Shown one piece after another: positions 18,763 to 27,601 of a DNA stretch of 64,000 nt. The number at the start of each line of letters is the position of its first letter. Position 1 is the stretch's first letter. The notes beneath the pieces are model-generated. The model did not search any database. It saw nothing but the letters and a program-made list of their open reading frames with translations, and was not told the origin of the DNA. Made by a program: the position numbers and the translations under genes. Origin of the DNA: an uncultured Prevotella sp. (GTDB taxonomy: Bacteria > Bacteroidota > Bacteroidia > Bacteroidales > Bacteroidaceae); contig USHV01000008.1 in assembly GCA_900554695.1 (NCBI GenBank), positions 17,868 through 81,867 on the forward strand, written 5' to 3'.

Positions 18763-19091
18763 TCACCGTCCGATTTGTTCTAAAATATATCGGTAGCAGG
18801 CGTCAAAAGAGCTACGGAAAGCAGCTTTCTGTCTTGCGGAAAAGACCTGCCGTTTGCGGCAGCACGAATTCATCATTGTGCGAGCCCCATACCATCACTC
18901 TATATAACCGCCCTGCACCGTATGTAAACATTCCTTTATCATATAATCATTTGTGAATGAAATCAAGCACGACAGCATTTTCATCAAGCATGGAAACACA
19001 TCTTTGAATATGAGGGAACAATACCACAGACACGCGGAAGCACTCCTCCGTACGCCAAGAAGCACTCCTCCGAACACACGGAAACGGCCAT

Positions 19092-19137
19092 ACAAAAAAA
19101 TGACCGCCGGCACATAATTAAAATGTACCGGCGGTTT
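19092..19137 (-). terminator. Terminator of the sigma / anti-sigma unit
   Basis: Stem of 13 positions with one mismatch (19103-19115 with 19123-19135, ACCGCCGG / CCGGCGGT core). On the minus strand it is followed by a run of T. Confidence 0.85.
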
Positions 19138-19237
19138 TCAACGTTAGTATGTTATGAAAAATTTGAGAGAACTTGAAACTTCACAGTTTCGTCTTTTGTT
19201 TTACTAAACATGATTATATAGAAAGCATAGAAAAAAT

Positions 19238-19717
19238 CTACTTTAATATTGCCGGTGTCTCGAACTTCATGTTGTTCAGACCCGACTGTTTGAGAGTGTC
19301 TGTGCGGGCAGAATCGTTAAGCGCTACCGAGACTCCCTGAACCGGACGTTCGAAACTCGTAACGTTGGTATAGTCGTCATCGCGGAACGAAGACTGCGCT
19401 GCATTGCTCAGTGTGAGTATTATGGCTACTACGGCAGCCGCCTTGAACAACGGGGCAAACCTCTGGCCGATGGTGAGTACACGCGCCTTTACAGGACGCG
19501 GACGCTCGATGATGGACATAAGCTGCTCGTCGAAGTCATCGCCAAGGACATCTGTCGCAGGCTCAGTCTGCTCATATATAAACAGGCAACGATACTGTTT
19601 CAGCTCTTCAGGCACGTTCGGCTGGCTGAAGAACGAGCGCAGTATCTGCTCTTCCTCAAGCGAAGTCTCCCCCGCCCAATAACGTTCCAGAAGCTGATTT
19701 ATATACTTATAATCCAT
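19238..19717 (-). CDS. Short single-pass membrane protein, probable anti-sigma partner
   Basis: 159 aa from ATG 19717; a TTG three codons earlier is the alternative. Residues 1-75 are charged and helical, with a spaced ERYWAGETSLEEE motif often seen at the N-terminus of Bacteroidales anti-sigma-like proteins. One hydrophobic segment follows (FKAAAVVAIILTLS), then a short polar periplasmic tail. Its start lies 11 bases inside the sigma gene, the usual arrangement for a sigma/anti-sigma pair. It lacks the FecR periplasmic domain, so it is not a classic TonB-coupled anti-sigma. The anti-sigma role is inferred from position and topology. Confidence 0.65.
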   Translation of the reverse strand: MDYKYINQLLERYWAGETSLEEEQILRSFFSQPNVPEELKQYRCLFIYEQTEPATDVLGDDFDEQLMSIIERPRPVKARVLTIGQRFAPLFKAAAVVAIILTLSNAAQSSFRDDDYTNVTSFERPVQGVSVALNDSARTDTLKQSGLNNMKFETPAILK

Positions 19718-20219
19718 AATTGTCAAATTCCTTGATTTTCTGTTTCACCGTCTGACGGGCTCTGAAGATGTTTACCTTTACCTGTTCTTCGGTTATTCCC
19801 ATCACGGCGGCTATTTCCTTGTATGACTTTCCCTCGAAATCGCGCAGCTGCATACAGCTTTTCTGCTTCTCGGGCAGATTGTCGAGCAACTGCCTTACAA
19901 TCGAGAGTCGGTCCTTGAGAGTTGTTTTTTCCAAGGGGTCTGACGCGCTGTCGGCTTTCTCTACATATCCGCTGTCGAGCGTATTGTTCTTTCCTTTGAG
20001 CATCCTGACTCTGTCGAGCGCCAGATTCCGGCAAATAGTAAGGCTGAATGCTTCTATTGATTCAATCTCACTAAGGCTCTCCCGCCTGTTCCAGATCTTA
20101 ATCAGTGTGTCCTGGACGATATCCTTTGCTTCCTCAGGATCCATCGTTATGCGCAATGCAAGCCGATAAAGAATGTCTTTGAGCGGCAGAACATCGTTGC
20201 GGAAACTGATATTTCTCAT
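19707..20219 (-). CDS. ECF-type RNA polymerase sigma factor
   Basis: 170 aa. Region 2 is at residues about 15-75 (EEAKDIVQDTLIKIWNRRE, SLTICRNLALDRVRM). Region 4 is at about 110-165 (LDNLPEKQKSCMQLRDFEGK, then SYKEIAAVMGITEEQVKVNI). Regions 1 and 3 are absent, as in sigma-70 group 4. It should direct RNA polymerase to a small set of promoters and be restrained by the overlapping membrane protein. Upstream lie 22-bp repeat units (20403-20512) that may be regulatory. Confidence 0.92.
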   Translation of the reverse strand: MRNISFRNDVLPLKDILYRLALRITMDPEEAKDIVQDTLIKIWNRRESLSEIESIEAFSLTICRNLALDRVRMLKGKNNTLDSGYVEKADSASDPLEKTTLKDRLSIVRQLLDNLPEKQKSCMQLRDFEGKSYKEIAAVMGITEEQVKVNIFRARQTVKQKIKEFDNYGL

Positions 20220-20359
20220 CTGATATCTGTTTAAATGACGTTTGTAGGAATTAAAAGTTACAGTATTCTGAGATAATTTACGCTTTTTAACATTATGCTT
20301 TCCGTGTCACGTCAGCAATGATATAGCGTATTTGTATGTATTTCAACACTTTGTCGGTC

Positions 20360-20512
20360 GGTCTGCTCCTTTTATTATTTCAGTCAGCTCTTTTTATTAA
20401 TTATGAGCGGAGCATATATTTTTTACGAATGAACCGTACATTATTTATGAGCAGACCATTTATTTATTATGAGCAGACCGATTGTTTTTTATGAGCATGT
20501 CGTGAATCCGTC
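20360..20512. repeat. Run of 22-bp units and an inverted GGTCTGCTC upstream of the ECF sigma gene
   Basis: Five adjoining 22-base units start at 20403, 20425, 20447, 20469 and 20491. Units 3 and 4 share ATGAGCAGACC, units 1 and 5 share ATGAGC, and unit 2 is degenerate. An inverted GGTCTGCTC lies at 20360-20368. The period equals about two helical turns. This occupies most of the 332-base gap between argB and the sigma gene. Confidence 0.75.
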
Positions 20513-20551
20513 AGGAGCGGATTGTCTGTCCGGACGGGGCTTTCAGCCTAA

Positions 20552-21325
20552 TCACTTGCTTATCACCGTGCCATTGCCTGAACCGATGGCCGTGACAGAT
20601 GTTATCACAACCTGTCTCACTCCGGCGTCAACAGCATTGAGCGCATTCTCTATCTTAGGCATCATGCCGCCCGATATCGTCCCGTCAGCGACATATTTCT
20701 CGTAGTCGGAACGGGTGATTTGCTCTATCACGCTGTCGTCATCGTCGGGATTGCTCAGCACTCCCTTCTTCTCGAAACAATACACCAGCGTCACGTCATA
20801 GTGTCCTACGAGAGCCGTAGCCACCGAAGAAGCGATGGTGTCGGCATTCGTATTGAGCATGCTTCCGCGTCCGTCGTGGGTCAGCGGAGCCATTACAGGC
20901 GTCACTCCGGCGTCTATGAGCATCTTGAGGCGGTCGGCATCAACTCGCCGCACATCGCCTACGAATCCGAAATCCACGCCATCAACCACCGGTCTGCGGT
21001 CTGATCTTATCACGTCCATATCGGCTCCCGTAAGCCCCACGGCATTGATTCCACGTGCCTGGAGACGCGCCACGATGTTCTTGTTTATCAGTCCTCCGTA
21101 AACCATCGTGACCACCTCAAGCATATCCTTGCCCGTTATGCGGCGTCCGTTCACCATACGGCTCTCTACACCGAGAGCCTCAGCCACCTTCGTAGCGCGC
21201 CTTCCGCCACCGTGGACAAGCAGTTTCGGTCCTTCAAGAGCCGCGAAATCGTGGAGCAGAACCTCAAGGCGTGCCTCGTCCTCCACCACTGCTCCGCCTA
21301 CCTTAACTATCGTTATATTCTTCAT
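20552..21325 (-). CDS. argB: Acetylglutamate kinase
   Basis: 257 aa, the usual length. It has the amino-acid-kinase fold with IVKVGGAVVED at the N-terminus, LVHGGGRRATKVAEALG for substrate binding, NADTIASSVATAL, and a C-terminal GTISGGMMPKIENALNAV. It phosphorylates N-acetylglutamate (in some Bacteroidetes the N-succinyl form) in arginine synthesis. It is downstream of speA with a 111-base gap. Confidence 0.92.
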   Translation of the reverse strand: MKNITIVKVGGAVVEDEARLEVLLHDFAALEGPKLLVHGGGRRATKVAEALGVESRMVNGRRITGKDMLEVVTMVYGGLINKNIVARLQARGINAVGLTGADMDVIRSDRRPVVDGVDFGFVGDVRRVDADRLKMLIDAGVTPVMAPLTHDGRGSMLNTNADTIASSVATALVGHYDVTLVYCFEKKGVLSNPDDDDSVIEQITRSDYEKYVADGTISGGMMPKIENALNAVDAGVRQVVITSVTAIGSGNGTVISK

Positions 21326-21436
21326 AACACCCGTTTATTTTATTCCGAAAGCACCCGTCAGACAAGCCTACCGGCAGGCGCTATACGATGAGCAGGCCGG
21401 TGATAACCGTCCTGCCCGTGAGAAATCATTATCGTT

Positions 21437-23329
21437 TCATTCAAGATAAGTATATCCGTAAAGTCCAGAGCGATAGTTAGATAGGAACTCCTTGCCCTCT
21501 TCGAGCGATATCCTACCCTGCTTAACGCTCTTTGTCACCCAGGTCTCGAGCTGACGCACCAGTTTCTTAGGGTTGTACTGAACATAGTCGAGCACCTCTT
21601 CCACCGTCTCGCCGTCGAATATCTGGTCTATGTGATAGCCGTTGTCCTTCACGCTTATGTGCACGGCGTTGGTGTCGCCGAACAGGTTGTGCATGTCGCC
21701 GAGTATCTCCTGATAGGCTCCTATGAGGAATACTCCGAGATAATAATCCTCGTTTTTCTTCAGCGTGTGCACCGGCAGCACATTCGATATGGTGCGGTTG
21801 GTCACGAAGTTGGCTATCTTTCCGTCGGAGTCGCACGTGATGTCCTGCAACGTCGCGTTGCGTGTAGGACGCTCGCCGAGCCTCTGTATAGGCATTATGG
21901 GGAACAGCTGGTCGATGGCCCACGAGTCGGGCAGCGACTGGAAGAGCGAGAAATTGCAGAAATACTTGTCTGCGAGGATCTTGTCCAGACGCTTGAGCTC
22001 CTCAGGCATGTGCTTGAGCGACTTCGACAGATTGTTCACCTCGCGGCACACACTCCAATACATGCTCTCTATCTCGGCGCGTGTCCTCAGGTCAACAATG
22101 CCGTGAGAGAACAGTTCAAGAGCCTCCTCGCGTATCTGTTCAGCGTCGTGCCAGTCCTCGAGCATGGTGCGTGAATTAAGGTTGTCCCATATTTCGTAAA
22201 GGTCTTTGACAAGCTGATGATCCTTCTCGCTGGGCTCGAAGTCCTCCGACATCTCAGGAAGCGACGCCGTCTCGAGCACATCTATTATGAGCACCGAGTG
22301 GTGGGCGGTAAGCGACCGGCCGCTCTCGGTTATGATGTTCGGATGATCGATGCCGTTCTTGTTGGCTGCATCTACAAAAGTATATATACAGTCGTTTACG
22401 TATTCCTGGATTGAATAGTTCACCGAGCTCTCACTGCTGGGCGAGCGTGTGCCGTCGTAATCGACTCCAAGTCCGCCACCGCAATCCACGAAATCGACGT
22501 TATAGCCCATCTTGTGAAGCTGGACATAGAACTGCGCAGCCTCGCGCAGCGCCGTCTGTATGTGGCGTATCTTGGTTATCTGACTGCCGATGTGGAAATG
22601 GATGAGACGCAGCGAGTCGTGCAGATTCTTCTCGTCGAGTATCTTCAGCGCCGTGAGCAGCTCGCTCGAGGTAAGTCCGAACTTGCTGGCGTCGCCTCCG
22701 CTCTCCTCCCACTTGCCCGATCCACTCGACGCAAGTTTTATCCTTATGCCGAGGTTCGGCTTCACATTGAACTTGCGCGCGGCCTTGGCAATGATGTCAA
22801 GCTCGTTGAGTTTCTCGACAACAATGAATATTCTCTTGCCCATTTTCTGTGCCAACAGCGCCAGCTCTATATAGTTCTGGTCCTTATATCCGTTGCAGAT
22901 GATGAGCGAGTCGCTCTGACACTGCAGCGCGATGACGGCGTGCAGCTCGGGCTTTGAACCGGCCTCGAGTCCCAGATTGAACTTACGTCCGTGCGAGATA
23001 ATCTCTTCCACCACGGGCTGCATCTGGTTCACCTTTATAGGATAGATGATGAAGTTCTCGGCCTTGTAGTCATATTCCTTTGCGGCAATATTGAAGCAGT
23101 TAGCCGTTTTCTCTATTCTGTTGTCCAGAATATCGGGAAAACGCAGCAGCACCGGCGTAGTAACGTCGCGCAGAGCAAGTTCGTCCATAACATCACGCAA
23201 GTCGATCTGCGTATCGTCCTTGCATGGTGTAACATAAACATCACCCTTGTCGTTGATGCCAAAATAAGAAGTGCCCCATCCGTTGATGTTGTACAGCTCC
23301 TTCGCGTCTTCAATTGTCCATTTCTTCAT
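21437..23329 (-). CDS. speA: Biosynthetic arginine decarboxylase
   Basis: 630 aa, full length for the SpeA family (fold III, PLP-dependent). Visible: the PLP lysine in IIYPIKVNQMQPVV, GLEAGSKPEL, the glycine-rich phosphate loop VDCGGGLGVDYDGT, and a C-terminal GAYQEILGDMHNLFGDTNAV. It converts arginine to agmatine, the first step of polyamine synthesis. It lies between aroK and argB on the same strand. Confidence 0.95.
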   Translation of the reverse strand: MKKWTIEDAKELYNINGWGTSYFGINDKGDVYVTPCKDDTQIDLRDVMDELALRDVTTPVLLRFPDILDNRIEKTANCFNIAAKEYDYKAENFIIYPIKVNQMQPVVEEIISHGRKFNLGLEAGSKPELHAVIALQCQSDSLIICNGYKDQNYIELALLAQKMGKRIFIVVEKLNELDIIAKAARKFNVKPNLGIRIKLASSGSGKWEESGGDASKFGLTSSELLTALKILDEKNLHDSLRLIHFHIGSQITKIRHIQTALREAAQFYVQLHKMGYNVDFVDCGGGLGVDYDGTRSPSSESSVNYSIQEYVNDCIYTFVDAANKNGIDHPNIITESGRSLTAHHSVLIIDVLETASLPEMSEDFEPSEKDHQLVKDLYEIWDNLNSRTMLEDWHDAEQIREEALELFSHGIVDLRTRAEIESMYWSVCREVNNLSKSLKHMPEELKRLDKILADKYFCNFSLFQSLPDSWAIDQLFPIMPIQRLGERPTRNATLQDITCDSDGKIANFVTNRTISNVLPVHTLKKNEDYYLGVFLIGAYQEILGDMHNLFGDTNAVHISVKDNGYHIDQIFDGETVEEVLDYVQYNPKKLVRQLETWVTKSVKQGRISLEEGKEFLSNYRSGLYGYTYLE

Positions 23330-23428
23330 TGATGTCGTTTTTTATTCGTAAGTAGGCTTTAGGAATTATATTTATTTTATTGTTGTGACACAGCCGGCAA
23401 AACTCCGGTCTGCCTTACGGCCCTGTTG

Positions 23429-23959
23429 TCAGATGCAAAGCAACTCGCGCAGTTGTGCCACGGTGTTCTTTATTTTCAAATGATTGTCGAGCAGGCTGAC
23501 GTCAAAAGTGTGCAACGCCTTCGAGTAGAAAGGCTCGCGCACCTCGAGCTGCTGCCGGACAAACGCCTTCACCTCGTCGGGCGTCTTGCCAATGAGCAGC
23601 GGACGCACCGTGCGTCCCATCTTCAGATGCTCGAAAAGCACGTCGGGCGTGGCTTTGAGATATACGGTCACGGCGCGGCTGTTCATGTATTCCATGTTGT
23701 CGAAGAAGCAAGGCGTGCCACCTCCACAGCTCACCACCACATTCTCGAACTCCGCTACCTCGTGCAGCATGTTGCGTTCTATGCGTCTGAAACCGTCCTC
23801 GCCTACTTCGTCGAAGATCTGTTTGACGGTGCGGTGCCTGCGACTCTCTATGTACCAGTCAAGATCATAGAACCGTCTTCCGGTGTCCTGCGCGAACGCC
23901 TTGCCCACGGTTGTCTTGCCGGCACCCATATATCCAAGAAATATTATCGGTCGGTTCAT
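23429..23959 (-). CDS. aroK: Shikimate kinase
   Basis: 176 aa from ATG 23959. The start overlaps the topA stop (shared ATGA, 23956-23959), which rules in this start over the longer open frame. The Walker A GYMGAGKTT, shikimate-binding DLDWYIE and the GGGTPC loop are all in place. It phosphorylates shikimate in aromatic amino acid synthesis and is translationally coupled to topA. Confidence 0.94.
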   Translation of the reverse strand: MNRPIIFLGYMGAGKTTVGKAFAQDTGRRFYDLDWYIESRRHRTVKQIFDEVGEDGFRRIERNMLHEVAEFENVVVSCGGGTPCFFDNMEYMNSRAVTVYLKATPDVLFEHLKMGRTVRPLLIGKTPDEVKAFVRQQLEVREPFYSKALHTFDVSLLDNHLKIKNTVAQLRELLCI

Positions 23960-26292
23960 TTTCTGCGATGTGATGCCGTTTTCTTCTTCTCCGGCGTAGC
24001 GTTCACTATTTCCATACATTTCTCATACGTCAGTTCGGCTGCTTTGGAGTGCAGTTCCTTCGGAATGCGGTAGTTGCTGCCGTTGTAAGCTATGTAAGGA
24101 CCGTATTTTCCGTTGCGCACCTCGAGCTTGTCGTCCTCGTCAAACGACTTTATGTGGCGCTGCTCTTCCTGTTTGCGCTTCTCCTCTATCAGTCTGACAG
24201 CCGTCTCGAGAGTCGTGGTCAGAGGATTCTCATCCTTGGGCAGTGACACATATTTCTTATTGTGCATGACGTATGGGCCGAAACGTCCGGATCCGATAAC
24301 CACCGGCGAGCCTTCGAACTCGCCCACCTCACGCGGCAGCTTGAACAGTTCGAGAGCCTCATCGAGAGTTATTGTCTCCATGCTCTTGTCGGCAGGAAGC
24401 TGCGCGAAGAGCGGTTTCTCGGAGTCAGTGGCCTGACCTATCTGTATCACAGGACCGTAACGGCCTATCTTTACGAACACCGGATGACCGGTCTTCGGGT
24501 CTATTCCTATCTGACGTTCGCCCGCCTTGTGCTCGCTGCGTGCGTTCATCACCTTATCGACAGTAGGCTCAAACTCCTTGTCGAAGTGGTGCATGACGTC
24601 TGTCCACAGCACTTTGCCCTCGGCTATGCGGTCGAACTCGTGCTCTACGGTGGCGGTAAAGTTGTAGTCCATTATCACCGGGAAGTTCTCCATCAGGAAA
24701 TCATTCACCACCGTTCCTATGTCCGTAGGCAACAGTTTGCCTTTGTCGTTGCCCGCCATCTCGGTCTTGCGTACCGACGAGACGACCAGTCCGCGCAGTG
24801 TATCGACCGTGTAGGCACGTTCCTCGCCCTTCTTATCACCCTTAACAACATAGTTGCGCTGCTGTATGGTGCTTATTGTAGGAGCGTAGGTTGACGGGCG
24901 TCCGATGCCCAGTTCCTCGAGCTTGTGCACGAGACTTGCCTCCGTATATCGTGCAGGTCCCTGCGAATAGCGTTCGGTAGAGGTTATCTCGCGGCGTGCG
25001 AGCAGCTCGCCCTCCACCAGTTCGGGCAACATATGCTGCGACTCATCCCGACGGGAGTCATCGTCATCGGTCGATTCGCGATACACCTTCAGGAATCCGT
25101 CGAACTTCACAACCTCGCCGTTGGCAATGAACTTCTCGTCGGTGCCGCTCACACTTATGGTGACCGTGGTCTTCTCTATCTGCGCGTCGGCCATCTGACA
25201 TGCAGCCGTGCGCTTCCATATCAGTTCGTACAAGCGACGCTCCTGCATGGTTCCTTCCACCGAAGTGTTGTTCATGTATGTCGGTCGGATGGCCTCGTGA
25301 GCCTCCTGCGCGCCCTTAGAGTGTATGTGATACTGGCGCGGATTGCTGTATTCGGCACCGTAGAGACATGTTATCTCCTCCTTGCTGGCGTTGATGCACA
25401 GCGAAGAAAGGTTCACGCTGTCGGTACGCATGTATGTGATGAATCCGTTTTCGTAAAGTCTCTGTGCCACCATCATGGTCTGCGATACCGAGAAACCCAG
25501 TTTGCGGGCTGCCTCCTGCTGAAGTGTGGAGGTGGTGAACGGCGCCGCCGGAGCACGCTTGAGCGGTTTCTTGCTCACCGACTCGACGTTGAAATCGGCC
25601 TGCTTGCACTTCTCGAGGAAAGCAAGAGCCTCCTCGTGGGTGGCGAAACGCTTGTCGAGCTCGGCCTTCACCTCTGAGGCAGAACCGTCGCGATTGGTTA
25701 CGGCAAATATGGAGTTGATGCGGTAGTAAGGCTCGCTCTTGAACTTATGTATCTCGCGCTCGCGCTCGACTATCAGTCTGACAGCCACGCTCTGCACACG
25801 TCCTGCCGACAGAGCCGGCTTCACCTTGCGCCAGAGCACCGGCGAGAGCTTGAATCCCACAAGTCTGTCGAGCACGCGGCGTGCCTGCTGCGCGTTCACC
25901 AGATTCATGTCTATGCGGCGCGGCGACTTTATGGCTGCGAGAATCGCTGGCTTGGTTATCTCGTGGAACACGATGCGGTTGGTCTCGTTCTCGTCCAGTC
26001 CGAGCACCTCACACAGGTGCCACGATATGGCTTCTCCCTCACGGTCTTCATCGGAAGCCAGCCAGACCTTGCCGGCTGCCTCCGCATTTTCCTTCAATTT
26101 CTTTACTATCTCCTGCTTGTCTTTCGGTATGACATAGTCAGGCGTCAGCGTCTTGTCGTCAATGCTCAGTTCCTTCTTCTTCAGGTCGCGGATATGTCCG
26201 TAAGATGACATCACCTTATAGTCCGAACCCAGAAATTTCTCTATCGTCTTAGCCTTTGCAGGGCTCTCCACGATGACTAAATTTTCTTGCAT
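23956..26292 (-). CDS. topA: DNA topoisomerase I
   Basis: 778 aa. The Toprim domain opens the protein (VIVESPAKAKTIEKFLG and the acidic DEDREGEAISWHL). The active-site tyrosine is Y287 in ITYMRTDS. The C-terminus carries three GRYGP/GRFGP/GKYGPY-type repeat modules (about residues 595-745) instead of Cys4 zinc fingers, as is usual in Bacteroidetes. It relaxes negative supercoils. It heads the topA-aroK-speA-argB series. Confidence 0.96.
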   Translation of the reverse strand: MQENLVIVESPAKAKTIEKFLGSDYKVMSSYGHIRDLKKKELSIDDKTLTPDYVIPKDKQEIVKKLKENAEAAGKVWLASDEDREGEAISWHLCEVLGLDENETNRIVFHEITKPAILAAIKSPRRIDMNLVNAQQARRVLDRLVGFKLSPVLWRKVKPALSAGRVQSVAVRLIVEREREIHKFKSEPYYRINSIFAVTNRDGSASEVKAELDKRFATHEEALAFLEKCKQADFNVESVSKKPLKRAPAAPFTTSTLQQEAARKLGFSVSQTMMVAQRLYENGFITYMRTDSVNLSSLCINASKEEITCLYGAEYSNPRQYHIHSKGAQEAHEAIRPTYMNNTSVEGTMQERRLYELIWKRTAACQMADAQIEKTTVTISVSGTDEKFIANGEVVKFDGFLKVYRESTDDDDSRRDESQHMLPELVEGELLARREITSTERYSQGPARYTEASLVHKLEELGIGRPSTYAPTISTIQQRNYVVKGDKKGEERAYTVDTLRGLVVSSVRKTEMAGNDKGKLLPTDIGTVVNDFLMENFPVIMDYNFTATVEHEFDRIAEGKVLWTDVMHHFDKEFEPTVDKVMNARSEHKAGERQIGIDPKTGHPVFVKIGRYGPVIQIGQATDSEKPLFAQLPADKSMETITLDEALELFKLPREVGEFEGSPVVIGSGRFGPYVMHNKKYVSLPKDENPLTTTLETAVRLIEEKRKQEEQRHIKSFDEDDKLEVRNGKYGPYIAYNGSNYRIPKELHSKAAELTYEKCMEIVNATPEKKKTASHRRK

Positions 26293-26320
26293 ATTTTGCC
26301 TTTACACTTTATATAAGGTG

Positions 26321-26328
26321 CAAAATTA
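26321..26328 (-). promoter_or_regulatory. -7 box (TAATTTTG) for topA
   Basis: TAnnTTTG match on the minus strand, 28 bases before the topA ATG. Between 26329 and 26610 nothing else is recognised. Confidence 0.6.
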
Positions 26329-26609
26329 GATAGAACTTTTACTTATACCTTTTAATATGGTAAAAAAAATCGCCCATTTTTACAGATTTTAATTTTATTA
26401 CATTTATTTTTTAATATTTTGTTTACTTTAAACAGTTTCTTCCATCATTCTCAACCACCGGAAGCGCACAATATTGCCGGCTCACTGCCCTCAGACGAAA
26501 GTCACGCCACGCAGGCGGAACACGCAGTTGCATAAATATACATATTGATGAATAAATATTCACATTGACAAAACGTCAAGTCCTCAGGAGTGCCCGCGGA
26601 ACGCACAAT

Positions 26610-26955
26610 AGATTTTGCGGCCGCAAATACGCGAGTTTTGAGGCAGCTTGCTAACAGTCTGTCAGTCAACCGTTTGCACTTTCCGACACATCGGAACAGA
26701 TTTCAACAGCTTGCGAAAGAGCCCATTTCGGGTTACGATATGGGCTTTATTGATGGCCAAAAAGCACCATTTCGCAGCATGAAAGAGCCCATTTCGCACT
26801 CTGAAATGGGCTCTTTCGCACGATGACCGGTTTTTTGCTCCGCCGGAATCTTGTGCAGACCATTCCAAAAAAGGCTCTTTCGCAGGTCTCAACGGGGTAG
26901 CCGCGACTTTCCGTTTTTCTATTTTGAAAATTTTATTTGTCAAAAATTTTTACTC
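26610..26955 (+). repeat. Diverged copy D of the intergenic repeat
   Basis: Same orientation as the full copies. It keeps GCGGCCGCAAATACGCG on the left, AAAAGCACCATTTCGCA, several GCCCATTTCG/GAAATGGGC words, and an AT-rich right end (ATTTGTCAAAAATTTT). It includes a perfect 15-bp hairpin at 26781-26817 (GAAAGAGCCCATTTC, 7-base loop, inverse). It lies between the divergent topA and PUL-1 genes. Boundaries are approximate. From 26956 to 27380 nothing is recognised. Confidence 0.65.
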
Positions 26956-27380
26956 CCGTTTCTGCATAAATATACGGAAACGCGCCCGAAAAGTCTGTTC
27001 AGCCATTCCGTCACCGCAACATGGGACACAGCATCTCGTCCCGCCTACGACAACCGTCCGCCACACCACTCCCCGCCATACGCACACCGATGAAATGGCT
27101 GTTTTTTCATCAAACCGCCCATTCCATCGGAGACATTGCAGCCGTTCTGTTTTATTCAGCGACGTTCATGCACCACCGGCATGCGCATTAACAGACCCGT
27201 CTGCGTCGCCGCAACACTATGAAACACAGCCGGCAACACACCGCGACGGGCGCGCCGGAACAGAGAACCCCACTGCCATAATAAACACTTACGCACAGGC
27301 CGGAATCAAAAAAATCGGGAGGCAAAACAAAAAGACAGATAATCTAAACATTATTACCTTACACTTTATTATTTCATAAA

Positions 27381-27388
27381 TAAATTTG
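27381..27388 (+). promoter_or_regulatory. Possible -7 box (TAAATTTG) for PUL 1
   Basis: TAnnTTTG match. If used, the first gene would have a leader of about 205 bases. No clear -33 element. Confidence 0.4.
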
Positions 27389-27601
27389 CAACAAATCAAG
27401 TCGACCGCATACAAACAGAAGCAACATGACGACAACTGCGGGAGACATCTGATCTGGCTCACCGCATACCTACTCTGATACAGCGAAAGCGGTAATGCGC
27501 GACACATTTTTTATTTACCTGGAAATCTAAGCCACTGCATCCGGCAGGATGTCTGAGGCTCAGCTATAACTAACAATATTAATAACTAAAAACTAACAAT
27601 C

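Noticed and set aside
19238..19717. FecR-type anti-sigma for the partner of the ECF factor
   Set aside because: The protein is too short after its membrane helix to hold a FecR domain.
20403..20512. 22-bp repeats considered as a CRISPR array
   Set aside because: Units adjoin without spacers of constant size, are degenerate, and no cas genes are near.
26956..27507. Open frames of 60-150 codons in the topA / PUL 1 gap
   Set aside because: No domain, no promoter placement and overlapping frames on both strands; they look like chance in a noncoding gap.
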